Origin: Psococerastis gibbosa
Lineage: Eukaryota; Arthropoda; Insecta; Psocodea; Psocidae
Assembly: GCA_963971405.1 (NCBI GenBank)
Contig: OZ020491.1
Coordinates: forward strand, 22,128,855-22,192,854
DNA length: 64,000 bases
Direction: 5' to 3'
A model generated the notes under the pieces. The model searched no databases. It saw nothing but the letters and a program-made list of their open reading frames with translations, and was not told where the DNA came from. Position 1 is the stretch's first letter. Each line of letters opens with the position of its first letter. A program made the position numbers and the translations under genes. This document shows positions 61,201 to 64,000 of the stretch, in pieces.

Positions 61201-62188
61201 CCGGGGGTTGGACATTTCAAAATCGTCTCATGTAGCGCCAAAACTGTCCATCATCAAAAACATCAAGCATTAGCAAACGGACAACCAAACCATTACCATG
61301 GCCGGTTAAAAGTCAGTACACCTTTGGCAACAAGACAAAACCAAAAATCACACGTACACGACTTCGCGGGTAGAGAGTTTAGATAGTTCAATTATGGATA
61401 TAAGAAGCAAAAACACACACAACTAAATTTTCGGAAAGTTTACCCCAATTTTTTTAAAGTTCTGGGCAAAGGTGTGACCGACTTCCGTTGCATGCTGGAC
61501 GTTTTTGACTTCTACTAAGTGCCATTAAAGAATGAAAAATGAAAAAAATTAAATAAATGGGGGAGCAACTAAAATATAAATAAAATTTGCTCTCTACCCC
61601 GCTTTTACTATCGTTACTAGGCTACATTCTAACTAACAAATAAGCAAAAATAGCAAGGCAATAAATGAGAAACATAGCTGGATGGAGTGTCTGAATAAAA
61701 GTGATACTAAACGCTCTTATAAATAGCGTATTGGCTACTCGTACATGTGAAATAGGATCGAATCAGTAAGATACAAAATTACCGTTTACCAGAGTAACAT
61801 GAATAAGTTACTGTATGTATTTCACACATACAGTACTGTAACTAAAATCATGAAAGCGGCATGCCCGTGTTTTGCGATTTGCTTTTTTTTTTTAAGTAAA
61901 AGAATTGATTCTGTCAAAATAACTAGAGATCACCAATATATCAGACAGTTGGCATGTGGAAATAAAAATACAAAAATAAATTTTGACTGAAAATATTTTA
62001 ATAAATAGGCAAGTATGTAAAATTATAAAAAAAACATTTAGGAGCGTCATTCCAATAACCTTGAGACTACTTACTCTCCGGAGAAACTTTATCTTTTTTT
62101 GGACACCCAGACAAGCTCCGGTGGTGGGTGTAGAGCCCGGTCACGTGACCAAGTCCACTACAGCCAGGAGTTGGACATTTGTTACCAT
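37156..62188 (-). CDS. MYT1: MYT1/MYT1L/ST18-type C2HC zinc-finger transcription factor (gene span, 5' end outside window)
   Basis: Fifteen exons on the minus strand join without a single phase conflict and give 913 residues plus a stop. In order they encode two central C2HC fingers ([15 protein letters not shown] and [14 protein letters not shown]), a Pro/Ser/His-rich linker with LSVK, LDLSVTR and MDLS motifs, four more fingers, a coiled coil and a conserved C-terminal tail. The same order is found in vertebrate MYT1L, where the factor acts in the nucleus to promote neuronal fate and repress other programmes; a role here is inferred from family. N-terminal exons (first finger, acidic domain) lie beyond position 64000. 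Regulation by splicing is suggested by two alternative half-finger exons, two GC donors and an internal candidate first exon. Confidence 0.95.
37845..38079. mobile_element. Foldback, family III relative
   Basis: CACTGAGAAATTTGTAATTG and GGAGCAAACGGGTTGATG pair with CCAACCCATGTGCTCCAATT and CAGATTTCTCGGCG; right end TACCGGGCC. It lies 17 bp from the donor of MYT1 exon 38097-38272. Confidence 0.6.
38097..38272 (-). CDS. MYT1: MYT1 exon: coiled coil, second part
   Basis: 176 bp, acceptor CTTCCTTTTCAG, donor GG|GTAAGG, phase 0 in and 2 out. It reads [20 protein letters not shown] then [18 protein letters not shown] and [16 protein letters not shown]. Reading through would stop at TAA just after Asp-Gly, but the donor is good and a matching last exon exists at 37156-37243. 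Confidence 0.92.
38289..38745 (-). mobile_element. SINE (family 1) split by a LINE tail fragment
   Basis: The family-1 3' end with its ATTTA tail is at 38289-38377 and the 5' part (GACTCTGACCCGAGAGG head) at 38638-38745, both in minus orientation. Between them (about 38378-38637, plus) is a LINE tail: [20 protein letters not shown] then [15 protein letters not shown]. The order implies that the LINE fragment entered an existing SINE. It lies in the intron between the two coiled-coil exons of MYT1. Confidence 0.65.
39024..39166. mobile_element. Foldback MITE, family I
   Basis: Ends GGCTGGGATTCCACCGACG and CGTCGGTGGAATCCCCCCC, flanked by TAA on both sides. Confidence 0.85.
39376..39548 (-). 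CDS. MYT1: MYT1 exon: coiled coil, first part
   Basis: 173 bp, acceptor TTGTTTTTGCAG, donor AAG|GTAAGG, phase 1 in and 0 out. A Gly-rich hinge ([12 protein letters not shown]) is followed by [20 protein letters not shown] and [20 protein letters not shown], a heptad pattern. It corresponds to the EIKELNESNSQMEADMIKL coiled coil after the last finger in vertebrate MYT1L, used in protein-protein contact. Confidence 0.93.
39785..39985 (+). mobile_element. SINE family 3 copy
   Basis: Contains GTCCTGGTCACCTCCGAATT and ATGGTTCGGAATCCACTATA, shared with 4264-4410 (reversed) and with the head of 24035-24245. It lies in the MYT1 intron between 40086 and 39548. Confidence 0.5.
40086..40339 (-). CDS. 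MYT1: MYT1 exon: end of finger 3 and complete finger 4
   Basis: 254 bp, acceptor TTAATTTTCAG, donor G|GTAAGC, phase 2 in and 1 out. It starts [12 protein letters not shown] (vertebrates: SASGCPLAAKRQ), then a linker, then [20 protein letters not shown] and [14 protein letters not shown]. All ligands are present. It ends before the coiled-coil exons. Confidence 0.96.
40636..40811 (+). repeat. Two-copy tandem duplication of about 90 bp
   Basis: GTGTGTTAACTAACTGATAA to TTGCAGTTAAAGAAA occurs twice in direct orientation with a few differences. In the MYT1 intron upstream of exon 40086-40339. Confidence 0.75.
41155..41217 (-). CDS. MYT1: MYT1 mutually exclusive exon, finger 3 core version B
   Basis: 63 bp, acceptor TAATTGTAATAG, donor AAG|GTATTT, phase 2 in and 2 out. 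It encodes [20 protein letters not shown]. Versions A and B differ at six of twenty residues (I/V, S/T, A/S, T/S, L/F, S/T), while all ligands and the PGCDG core are kept. Inclusion of both would make a finger lacking its last Cys followed by a complete one. The 42-nt interval, shorter than normal animal introns, should prevent that. Confidence 0.93.
41260..41322 (-). CDS. MYT1: MYT1 mutually exclusive exon, finger 3 core version A
   Basis: 63 bp, acceptor GTGCGGTGCAG, donor AAG|GTAAAC, phase 2 in and 2 out. It encodes [20 protein letters not shown], carrying the two Cys and two His of a C2HC finger. The final Cys comes from the shared exon at 40339. A second exon of the same length and phase lies 42 nt downstream in gene direction. 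Confidence 0.93.
41575..41935. mobile_element. Foldback element, family II, diverged copy
   Basis: TTTGGCTCATTTAAGTTGTA and TCTTCTACAACTTACATCAG pair, with ends TTGGCACCCC and TTGGGGTGCTAATTT. It lies between the alternative finger exons and exon 42385, close to the exon pair. Confidence 0.6.
42383..42384 (-). other. Second GC splice donor (GC-AG intron)
   Basis: The exon ends TTTAAG and the intron begins GCAAGTACC. Using it completes AG+A or AG+G as Arg before CP(I/V)PGCDG, which matches vertebrate [14 protein letters not shown] lies five bases on (GTACCC), but it breaks the frame and has poor consensus. This donor precedes the pair of mutually exclusive exons, where weaker donors are often found. 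Confidence 0.85.
42385..42579 (-). CDS. MYT1: MYT1 exon: end of C-terminal finger 1 and all of finger 2
   Basis: 195 bp, acceptor TTGTTTTCAG, phase 2 in and 2 out, second GC donor AAG|GCAAGT. It reads [20 protein letters not shown], then [20 protein letters not shown] and [14 protein letters not shown]. Finger 2 aligns with [20 protein letters not shown] of vertebrate MYT1L with all ligands conserved. The longer open frame on the same strand is out of phase. Confidence 0.95.
42690..42960 (+). mobile_element. Decayed LINE tail
   Basis: The plus strand reads [20 protein letters not shown], a stop-interrupted GRRLAGRP motif, then [20 protein letters not shown]. This is the conserved LINE C-terminus. 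It lies in the MYT1 intron upstream of the exon 42385-42579, with plus orientation. Confidence 0.75.
43563..43830. mobile_element. Foldback MITE, family III, left flank TTA
   Basis: Begins GGCCCGGTACACACAGAAG. Inner arms CAGAAGATTTCTATGAACTG / GTCAAGAAATCTTCTGC; right end diverged (GTTCGTGTGTAGC). Confidence 0.55.
44380..44650. mobile_element. Foldback element, separate family
   Basis: The arms TCGTTAGATAAATATCACAC ... TTGTTAATTGAATACAGTTG are mirrored by CAACTGGTTTCAATTAACAA ... TGATATTTATCTAACGG. Loop centre has paired TTTTGGTCGA. Confidence 0.7.
44790..44791 (-). other. GC splice donor (GC-AG intron)
   Basis: The exon ends in CATAGAAG and the intron begins GCAAGC. No GT donor in the vicinity restores the frame. 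With the GC donor the junction codon is AG+C (Ser) and the finger reads HRSLSGCP as in every family member. GC donors with otherwise perfect consensus are a known minor class. Confidence 0.85.
44792..44908 (-). CDS. MYT1: MYT1 exon: 5' part of C-terminal finger 1
   Basis: 117 bp, acceptor TATTTTATAG, phase 2 in and 2 out, non-canonical donor AG|GCAAGC. It reads [18 protein letters not shown] then [20 protein letters not shown]. The last Cys of this finger comes from the next exon (SLSGCP). In vertebrate MYT1L only a remnant of this finger survives (DLITLSGCPLADKS), so the animal here keeps the complete version. Confidence 0.93.
45866..46071 (-). CDS. Candidate internal first exon of a short MYT1 isoform
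   Basis: An ATG-initiated frame of 68 codons starts [20 protein letters not shown]. It becomes acidic ([16 protein letters not shown]) and then basic and hydrophobic ([12 protein letters not shown]). It ends at a consensus donor CT|GTAAGT at 45865. Phase 2 is exactly what the next MYT1 exon (44908) needs: CT plus T gives Leu and the reading frame continues into the C-terminal finger cluster. A protein starting here would carry four fingers, the coiled coil and the tail but not the central pair. TATAAAG occurs at 46095-46101, too close to the ATG to be a convincing TATA box. It could instead be an unrelated open frame in an intron. Confidence 0.5.
46588..46720. mobile_element. Half of a family-I foldback
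   Basis: Only the left arm remains, starting GGCGGCTATTACACTTGTCG after TTA and ending at GGCAGAGACTTAT. The right arm is replaced by short repeats of GTTAGATGTTA. Confidence 0.65.
46730..48560. other. MYT1 intron stretch, low-complexity
   Basis: Contains several G or C homopolymer runs (near 46970, 47205, 47365) with decayed CCCCCCTGGATCCACCCC-type repeats. No supported exon. Confidence 0.45.
48565..48783 (+). mobile_element. SINE family 1 copy
   Basis: Full head-to-tail copy with a short internal duplication in the head (GGACTACGGACTATG) and a TTTA tail. In a MYT1 intron, antisense to the gene. Confidence 0.75.
49590..49810 (-). mobile_element. Decayed LINE tail
   Basis: The minus strand encodes [20 protein letters not shown] then [20 protein letters not shown], the usual RxxxWVGHLLR and G-R-R features of LINE C-termini. 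It is too short to classify and lies in a MYT1 intron. Confidence 0.7.
50623..50842 (-). CDS. MYT1: MYT1 exon: Tyr/Gly/Pro-rich linker 6
   Basis: 220 bp, acceptor TTTCTTCACAG, donor GG|GTGAGT, phase 1 in and 2 out. It reads [20 protein letters not shown], further [16 protein letters not shown] repeats and a His/Pro run ([16 protein letters not shown]). Disordered. The following coding exon is almost 6 kb away; the large intron holds SINEs, MITEs and a candidate internal first exon. Confidence 0.9.
50905..51115 (-). mobile_element. SINE family 1 copy, minus strand
   Basis: Reverse complement of the consensus: TTTAT tail at the left, body, then GGACTCGAACCAACAAC and the head at the right. It is followed within about 110 bp by a foldback element. 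Confidence 0.75.
51230..51371. mobile_element. Foldback MITE, family I
   Basis: Ends GGCGCTTATTCCACCTACG and CGTAGGTGGAATATGCGCC, TAA on both flanks. Confidence 0.85.
51700..52870 (-). mobile_element. 5'-truncated non-LTR retrotransposon (LINE), RT domain
   Basis: The frame 52870-51983 encodes [20 protein letters not shown], the palm motif [29 protein letters not shown] (catalytic FADD box), [11 protein letters not shown] and [16 protein letters not shown]. This is a continuous non-LTR reverse transcriptase from motif 3 to the thumb. After a frameshift near 51985 the conserved end continues in another frame ([11 protein letters not shown] ... VKQEID) to about 51770. Endonuclease and 5' part are absent. 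It resembles the CR1/jockey side of LINEs; I cannot place it further. Confidence 0.88.
52893..53240 (+). repeat. Interspersed repeat B interrupted by about 120 bp
   Basis: B blocks run from GGTCTACATATGGCACATAG to GGTATAGGCC, then unrelated sequence (about 52998-53122), then B resumes at TCGATGTCAACCTATACCGG. The interruption is an insertion into the repeat. It lies next to the MYT1 exon 53379-53494. Confidence 0.55.
53379..53494 (-). CDS. MYT1: MYT1 exon: linker 5 with [16 protein letters not shown]
   Basis: 116 bp, acceptor TTATTTTCAG, donor G|GTAAGT, phase 2 in and 1 out. It reads [20 protein letters not shown] then [18 protein letters not shown]. No domain. Its 5' border with the acceptor is duplicated about 220 bp upstream in gene direction (see 53466-53880). 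Confidence 0.9.
53466..53880 (+). repeat. Direct duplication of about 180 bp including a MYT1 splice acceptor
   Basis: 53466-53640 and 53689-53875 share ACGAATCCATGGGGTAGCGG through CAGGCGCGGGGCCTGTGGTA to a long G run. The left copy holds the true exon 53379-53494 acceptor and its first 29 bases. The right copy holds the same acceptor with one change and the exon start without its donor. Confidence 0.85.
53881..55600. other. MYT1 intron stretch
   Basis: It has a short direct duplication at 54205-54290 (TGTTACAAATATTTACAATA) and a G run near 54908. No exon in phase between 53494 and 57453. Confidence 0.45.
55608..55660 (-). mobile_element. SINE family 2 head fragment
   Basis: Reverse complement contains GATCGTGGGCTCGAGTCCCG after a degraded A-box region. 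Only the B-box side is convincing. Confidence 0.45.
56093..56335 (+). repeat. Interspersed repeat B copy
   Basis: From ACTTTTTATGGACCCAGGCC to AAAGCATGAGTACAGATTC; in a MYT1 intron. Confidence 0.65.
57453..57589 (-). CDS. MYT1: MYT1 exon: linker 4 with [12 protein letters not shown]
   Basis: 137 bp, acceptor TTTATTTACAG, donor AA|GTAAGT, phase 0 in and 2 out. The correct frame reads [20 protein letters not shown], a short Gly/Ser segment, then [16 protein letters not shown]. The two trailing bases combine with the first base of the next exon to give Asn. The LDLSV motif is a repeated signature of MYT1 linkers (LDLSMNK in vertebrates). A longer open frame overlaps it on the same strand but does not fit the phases. 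Confidence 0.92.
58005..58215 (+). repeat. Interspersed repeat B copy
   Basis: From AGTGGCCCTTTGGTCCCTTG to GGTGCAATGCGAAAGC; in a MYT1 intron. Confidence 0.65.
59123..59344 (-). CDS. MYT1: MYT1 exon: linker 3 with INLSVK and MDLS motifs
   Basis: 222 bp, acceptor TTCATTGCAG, donor CAG|GTAGGC, phase 0 in and 0 out. It contains [18 protein letters not shown] and [11 protein letters not shown]. Vertebrate MYT1L has a matching alanine-rich segment (AAHMAATAILNLS) and short xDLS motifs at the same place, so this exon can be aligned as well as counted. Confidence 0.92.
59625..59983 (-). CDS. MYT1: MYT1 exon: His/Pro/Tyr-rich linker 2
   Basis: 359 bp, acceptor CACTTCTAG, donor AAG|GTACGA, phase 1 in and 0 out. 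It starts [20 protein letters not shown] and continues with Tyr-rich segments ([20 protein letters not shown]). It is low in complexity but fully open over 119 codons and framed by consensus splice sites. It has no recognised domain. Confidence 0.88.
60120..60452 (-). CDS. MYT1: MYT1 exon: Ser/Pro-rich linker 1
   Basis: 333 bp, acceptor TGATTTTAG, donor GAG|GTACCT (weak), phase 1 in and 1 out. It encodes a disordered region with many SP and TP pairs ([30 protein letters not shown]) and the sequence VIKAEDVIK, which fits a sumoylation-type consensus (V/I-K-x-E). No folded domain. Length and phase are consistent with the linker between the central and C-terminal finger clusters. Confidence 0.88.
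61067..61243 (-). CDS. MYT1: MYT1 exon: second finger of the central pair
   Basis: 177 bp, acceptor GATGGACAG, donor CAG|GTAATG, phase 1 in and 1 out. The junction codon gives [10 protein letters not shown], the same inter-finger linker as vertebrate ILAMHESVLK. Then come [20 protein letters not shown] and [15 protein letters not shown]. All four ligands are intact. The exon ends in a basic helix-like stretch ([10 protein letters not shown]). Confidence 0.95.
62075..62188 (-). CDS. MYT1: MYT1 exon: first finger of the central pair
   Basis: 114 bp, acceptor TGGTTGCAG, donor A|GTAAGT, phase 1 in and 1 out. It reads [20 protein letters not shown] then [17 protein letters not shown]. The zinc ligands C, C, H (of HHR) and C are all present. 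It corresponds to the finger [20 protein letters not shown] of vertebrate MYT1L, including the following basic linker (KDRVPPE there, KDKVSPE here). Confidence 0.95.
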
Positions 62189-62339
62189 CTGCAACCAAAC
62201 AATGGAAGAGTTGATGATAAAACCTTTGATGTACAATACCTGTATATTGCAGCATTATATGGCATATGATAGATTACAATAACCTGGGCTGAAGGTTTGA
62301 AGAGGCAACCTCCAACCGAAATTAGACGACTTAGAAAAT

Positions 62340-62420
62340 TCTAGACATGGAGTGATTCGAACCCACGATCTAAGCCAATGCGGGGCAATGTCTTAACCGC
62401 TGGATCACAAGCCACCTCAA
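62340..62420 (-). mobile_element. SINE family 2 head fragment
   Basis: The minus strand reads GGCTTGTGATCCAGCGGTTA then GATCGTGGGTTCGAATCAC, a tRNA-like A/B-box pair about 45 bp apart. It is not a functional tRNA because the acceptor stem does not close. Confidence 0.6.
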
Positions 62421-62724
62421 GTACAGAGTCTGCTAAATCCTCTACTTATATAAGTAAGTATTGGCAACTGTTCGGTTAGATAGTTGGGTAGCTGGTGCTA
62501 ACCTATTTAACAAATACGATTCTTGTCGAAAAGCGTATAAGTGAATGCATGAATGAATGAATGAATGAATATATTTTAATACAATACAATGCGACAATAT
62601 ACAATACAACAACAATTTATAAAAATCACGCCACTGGGCAAATGCCCGATTGTGGCCTACATCCGTTAACACAACGAAATACTATATATCAGTAAAAGTA
62701 AAAGATTTAGCAGACTCTGGGCTT

Positions 62725-63055
62725 GAGCGGGCTTGTGGCCCACCGGTTAAGACTATGCCTCGACTAGGCATAGATCGTGGGTTCCAATCCCACCAATTCC
62801 AGATTTTTCTAAGTCCTCTAAGCTCGGCTAAAACCTTTGCGTTGAGAAGCTTATTCTCTCTAATTAAAGCGACTTCGACTTCGATGGCCAGGTGGTAACG
62901 TGCTTGCACTTGTGCGAGTCTTTACACGCCATGCAATCGGAGACGTGTCGTACTCATCACAGGTATTAACCTACAGAGGCGACTGAAAAGGTCAATCGGA
63001 TACATTCATTAAATTGTTTGTATGCGATTAATCTTTAAAAAAAAAAAAAAAAAAA
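62725..63055 (+). mobile_element. tRNA-derived SINE, family 2, with poly(A)
   Basis: The head GGCTTGTGGCCCACCGGTTA has an anticodon-like hairpin (TATGCCTCGACTAGGCATA) and the box GGGTTCCAATCCC. A body with GACACGTCTCCGATTGC-type sequence (here on plus as GCAATCGGAGACGTGTCGTA) ends in a run of A at 63036-63055. Fragments of the same body lie at 13628-13790 and 36470-36625 (minus). Heads lie at 62340-62420 and 55608-55660 (minus). Confidence 0.7.
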
Positions 63056-63072
63056 ATCGAACACCGCCTTTA

Positions 63073-63253
63073 GGCGGATATTCCGCTGGTCAATTTTCCC
63101 GTCAAATGTGATTACGTGATACCATATTATAACTTAATTTATAATAGACAAGTTAAGTATCTACATAATAGTCTCCTTAAATTAAGTTATAATATGGTAG
63201 CAGACTCTTTTTAATCACATTTGACGGGAAAATTGACCAATGGAATACCGGCC
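63073..63253. mobile_element. Foldback MITE, family I, long arm subfamily, uninterrupted
   Basis: Ends GGCGGATATTCCGCTGGTC and GACCAATGGAATACCGGCC, TTA on both flanks. It carries the intact CTCCTTAAATTAA site that is split in 28984-29516. Confidence 0.85.
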
Positions 63254-64000
63254 TTATTGCCCGCATTTAGTTCAAAATCGAATTTCCCATGAAAGATCTA
63301 TCACTTAGCAATAAATGAAGTACCATAAAGTAGAATAAATGCTCCTCGCCGTTTTGACACATAGTTTGTAGCCCGCAATTATACAATTTGGCTCCGGTTT
63401 TGAAGGCGTGAAAGAATACATAGTTACGTTACTTCCCCACCTTCCGAATATTAGTAGCAGCCATATACAACATATGAAAATGTAGTGGAACATTTCTTCT
63501 ACTTTGTGACAACTCAGTTCTGGAATTTGGCTTTATCCTCAATATCTTACTCAATAATCGTTGGAAGCTTATACCGTTGGATCCCCCCCCCCCCCAAATA
63601 CAATAGGCTGGTTTATATTTTTTATTTAATATTTAGTTAATGCTTAAGTTATAGAGATTTGTTAGAGAACTGTTTGGGCGTTAATGAAGTAACAACTAAA
63701 AATGTAAAAAAATGAAGTTTTGGTGTACATATGAACTTATAACATACAGCTTATAATTATGTACAAAAGCCATATTTACTCCAACAGTTAACACTCACAA
63801 TTAATTAAATTTCCAATTAAGCATTGACTAATCACAAAAACCCTAAATCCCTATTCAATATGAATTCGGAAAACTCAATTTCAAATGCTTGTGTATAACA
63901 TTGAAAGAAAACTTCTTGTAAGCTTACAAAATGACAAGTTTCTTGTAATTGTTAGAAAATTGTAAAATGTAACGAGTTTGGTGAATAGAGACATTTTCTT
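63254..64000. other. MYT1 upstream intron, nothing identified
   Basis: AT-rich with a C run near 63583. The N-terminal MYT1 exons must lie beyond the right edge. Confidence 0.5.

Overview
The window is animal, most likely arthropod, genomic DNA. It is AT-rich, its genes are split by kilobase introns, and it is dense in transposable-element relics. I cannot name the species. Nothing in it is prokaryotic, and I see no CRISPR array or operon. Two real multi-exon genes occupy it and converge. Each supplies only one part of its protein because the rest lies outside the window.

Left part (about 2.7-11.3 kb, possibly to 16.4 kb, + strand): the C-terminal half of a Spinster/SPNS major-facilitator lysosomal transporter. 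Its exons join in frame: 2703-2906, 5509-5643, then either 6526-6787 or 6803-7064, then 8809-8907, 10326-10512 and one of two candidate last exons. The two central membrane-segment exons are a diverged duplication of equal length (262 bp) separated by only 15 nt, so they can only be mutually exclusive. The first exon in the window is followed by a tandem array of five decaying copies of itself.

Right part (37.2-62.2 kb, - strand): the C-terminal 913 residues of a MYT1/MYT1L/ST18-type C2HC zinc-finger transcription factor. I reconstructed fifteen coding exons whose phases all agree. They encode two central fingers, a long low-complexity linker, four C-terminal fingers, a coiled coil and a conserved tail. 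The core of one finger is encoded by two alternative 63-bp exons only 42 nt apart. Two introns use GC donors. A phase-compatible internal first exon (45866-46071) could start a short isoform.

Between and inside the genes are mobile elements. They include a compact LTR element with identical 143-bp LTRs, a 5-bp target duplication, a tRNA-Arg primer site and an Asp-rich gag-like ORF (16495-17783). There is also a Penelope-like element (25.2-27.2 kb), a deleted mariner with full terminal repeats (33027-33902), several LINE fragments, at least three tRNA-derived SINE families, and many near-perfect foldback MITEs. The largest foldback family has GGCG...ATTCCAC ends and TWA target duplications, with about twenty copies, several of them nested. 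One copy carries a TTAA-flanked insertion whose empty site is visible in a sister copy. Two other foldbacks contain sequences resembling hammerhead-ribozyme cores.

The most interesting biology is the paired use of very short spacers to force mutually exclusive splicing in two unrelated genes, one altering a transporter's membrane segments and the other a zinc finger's DNA-reading core.
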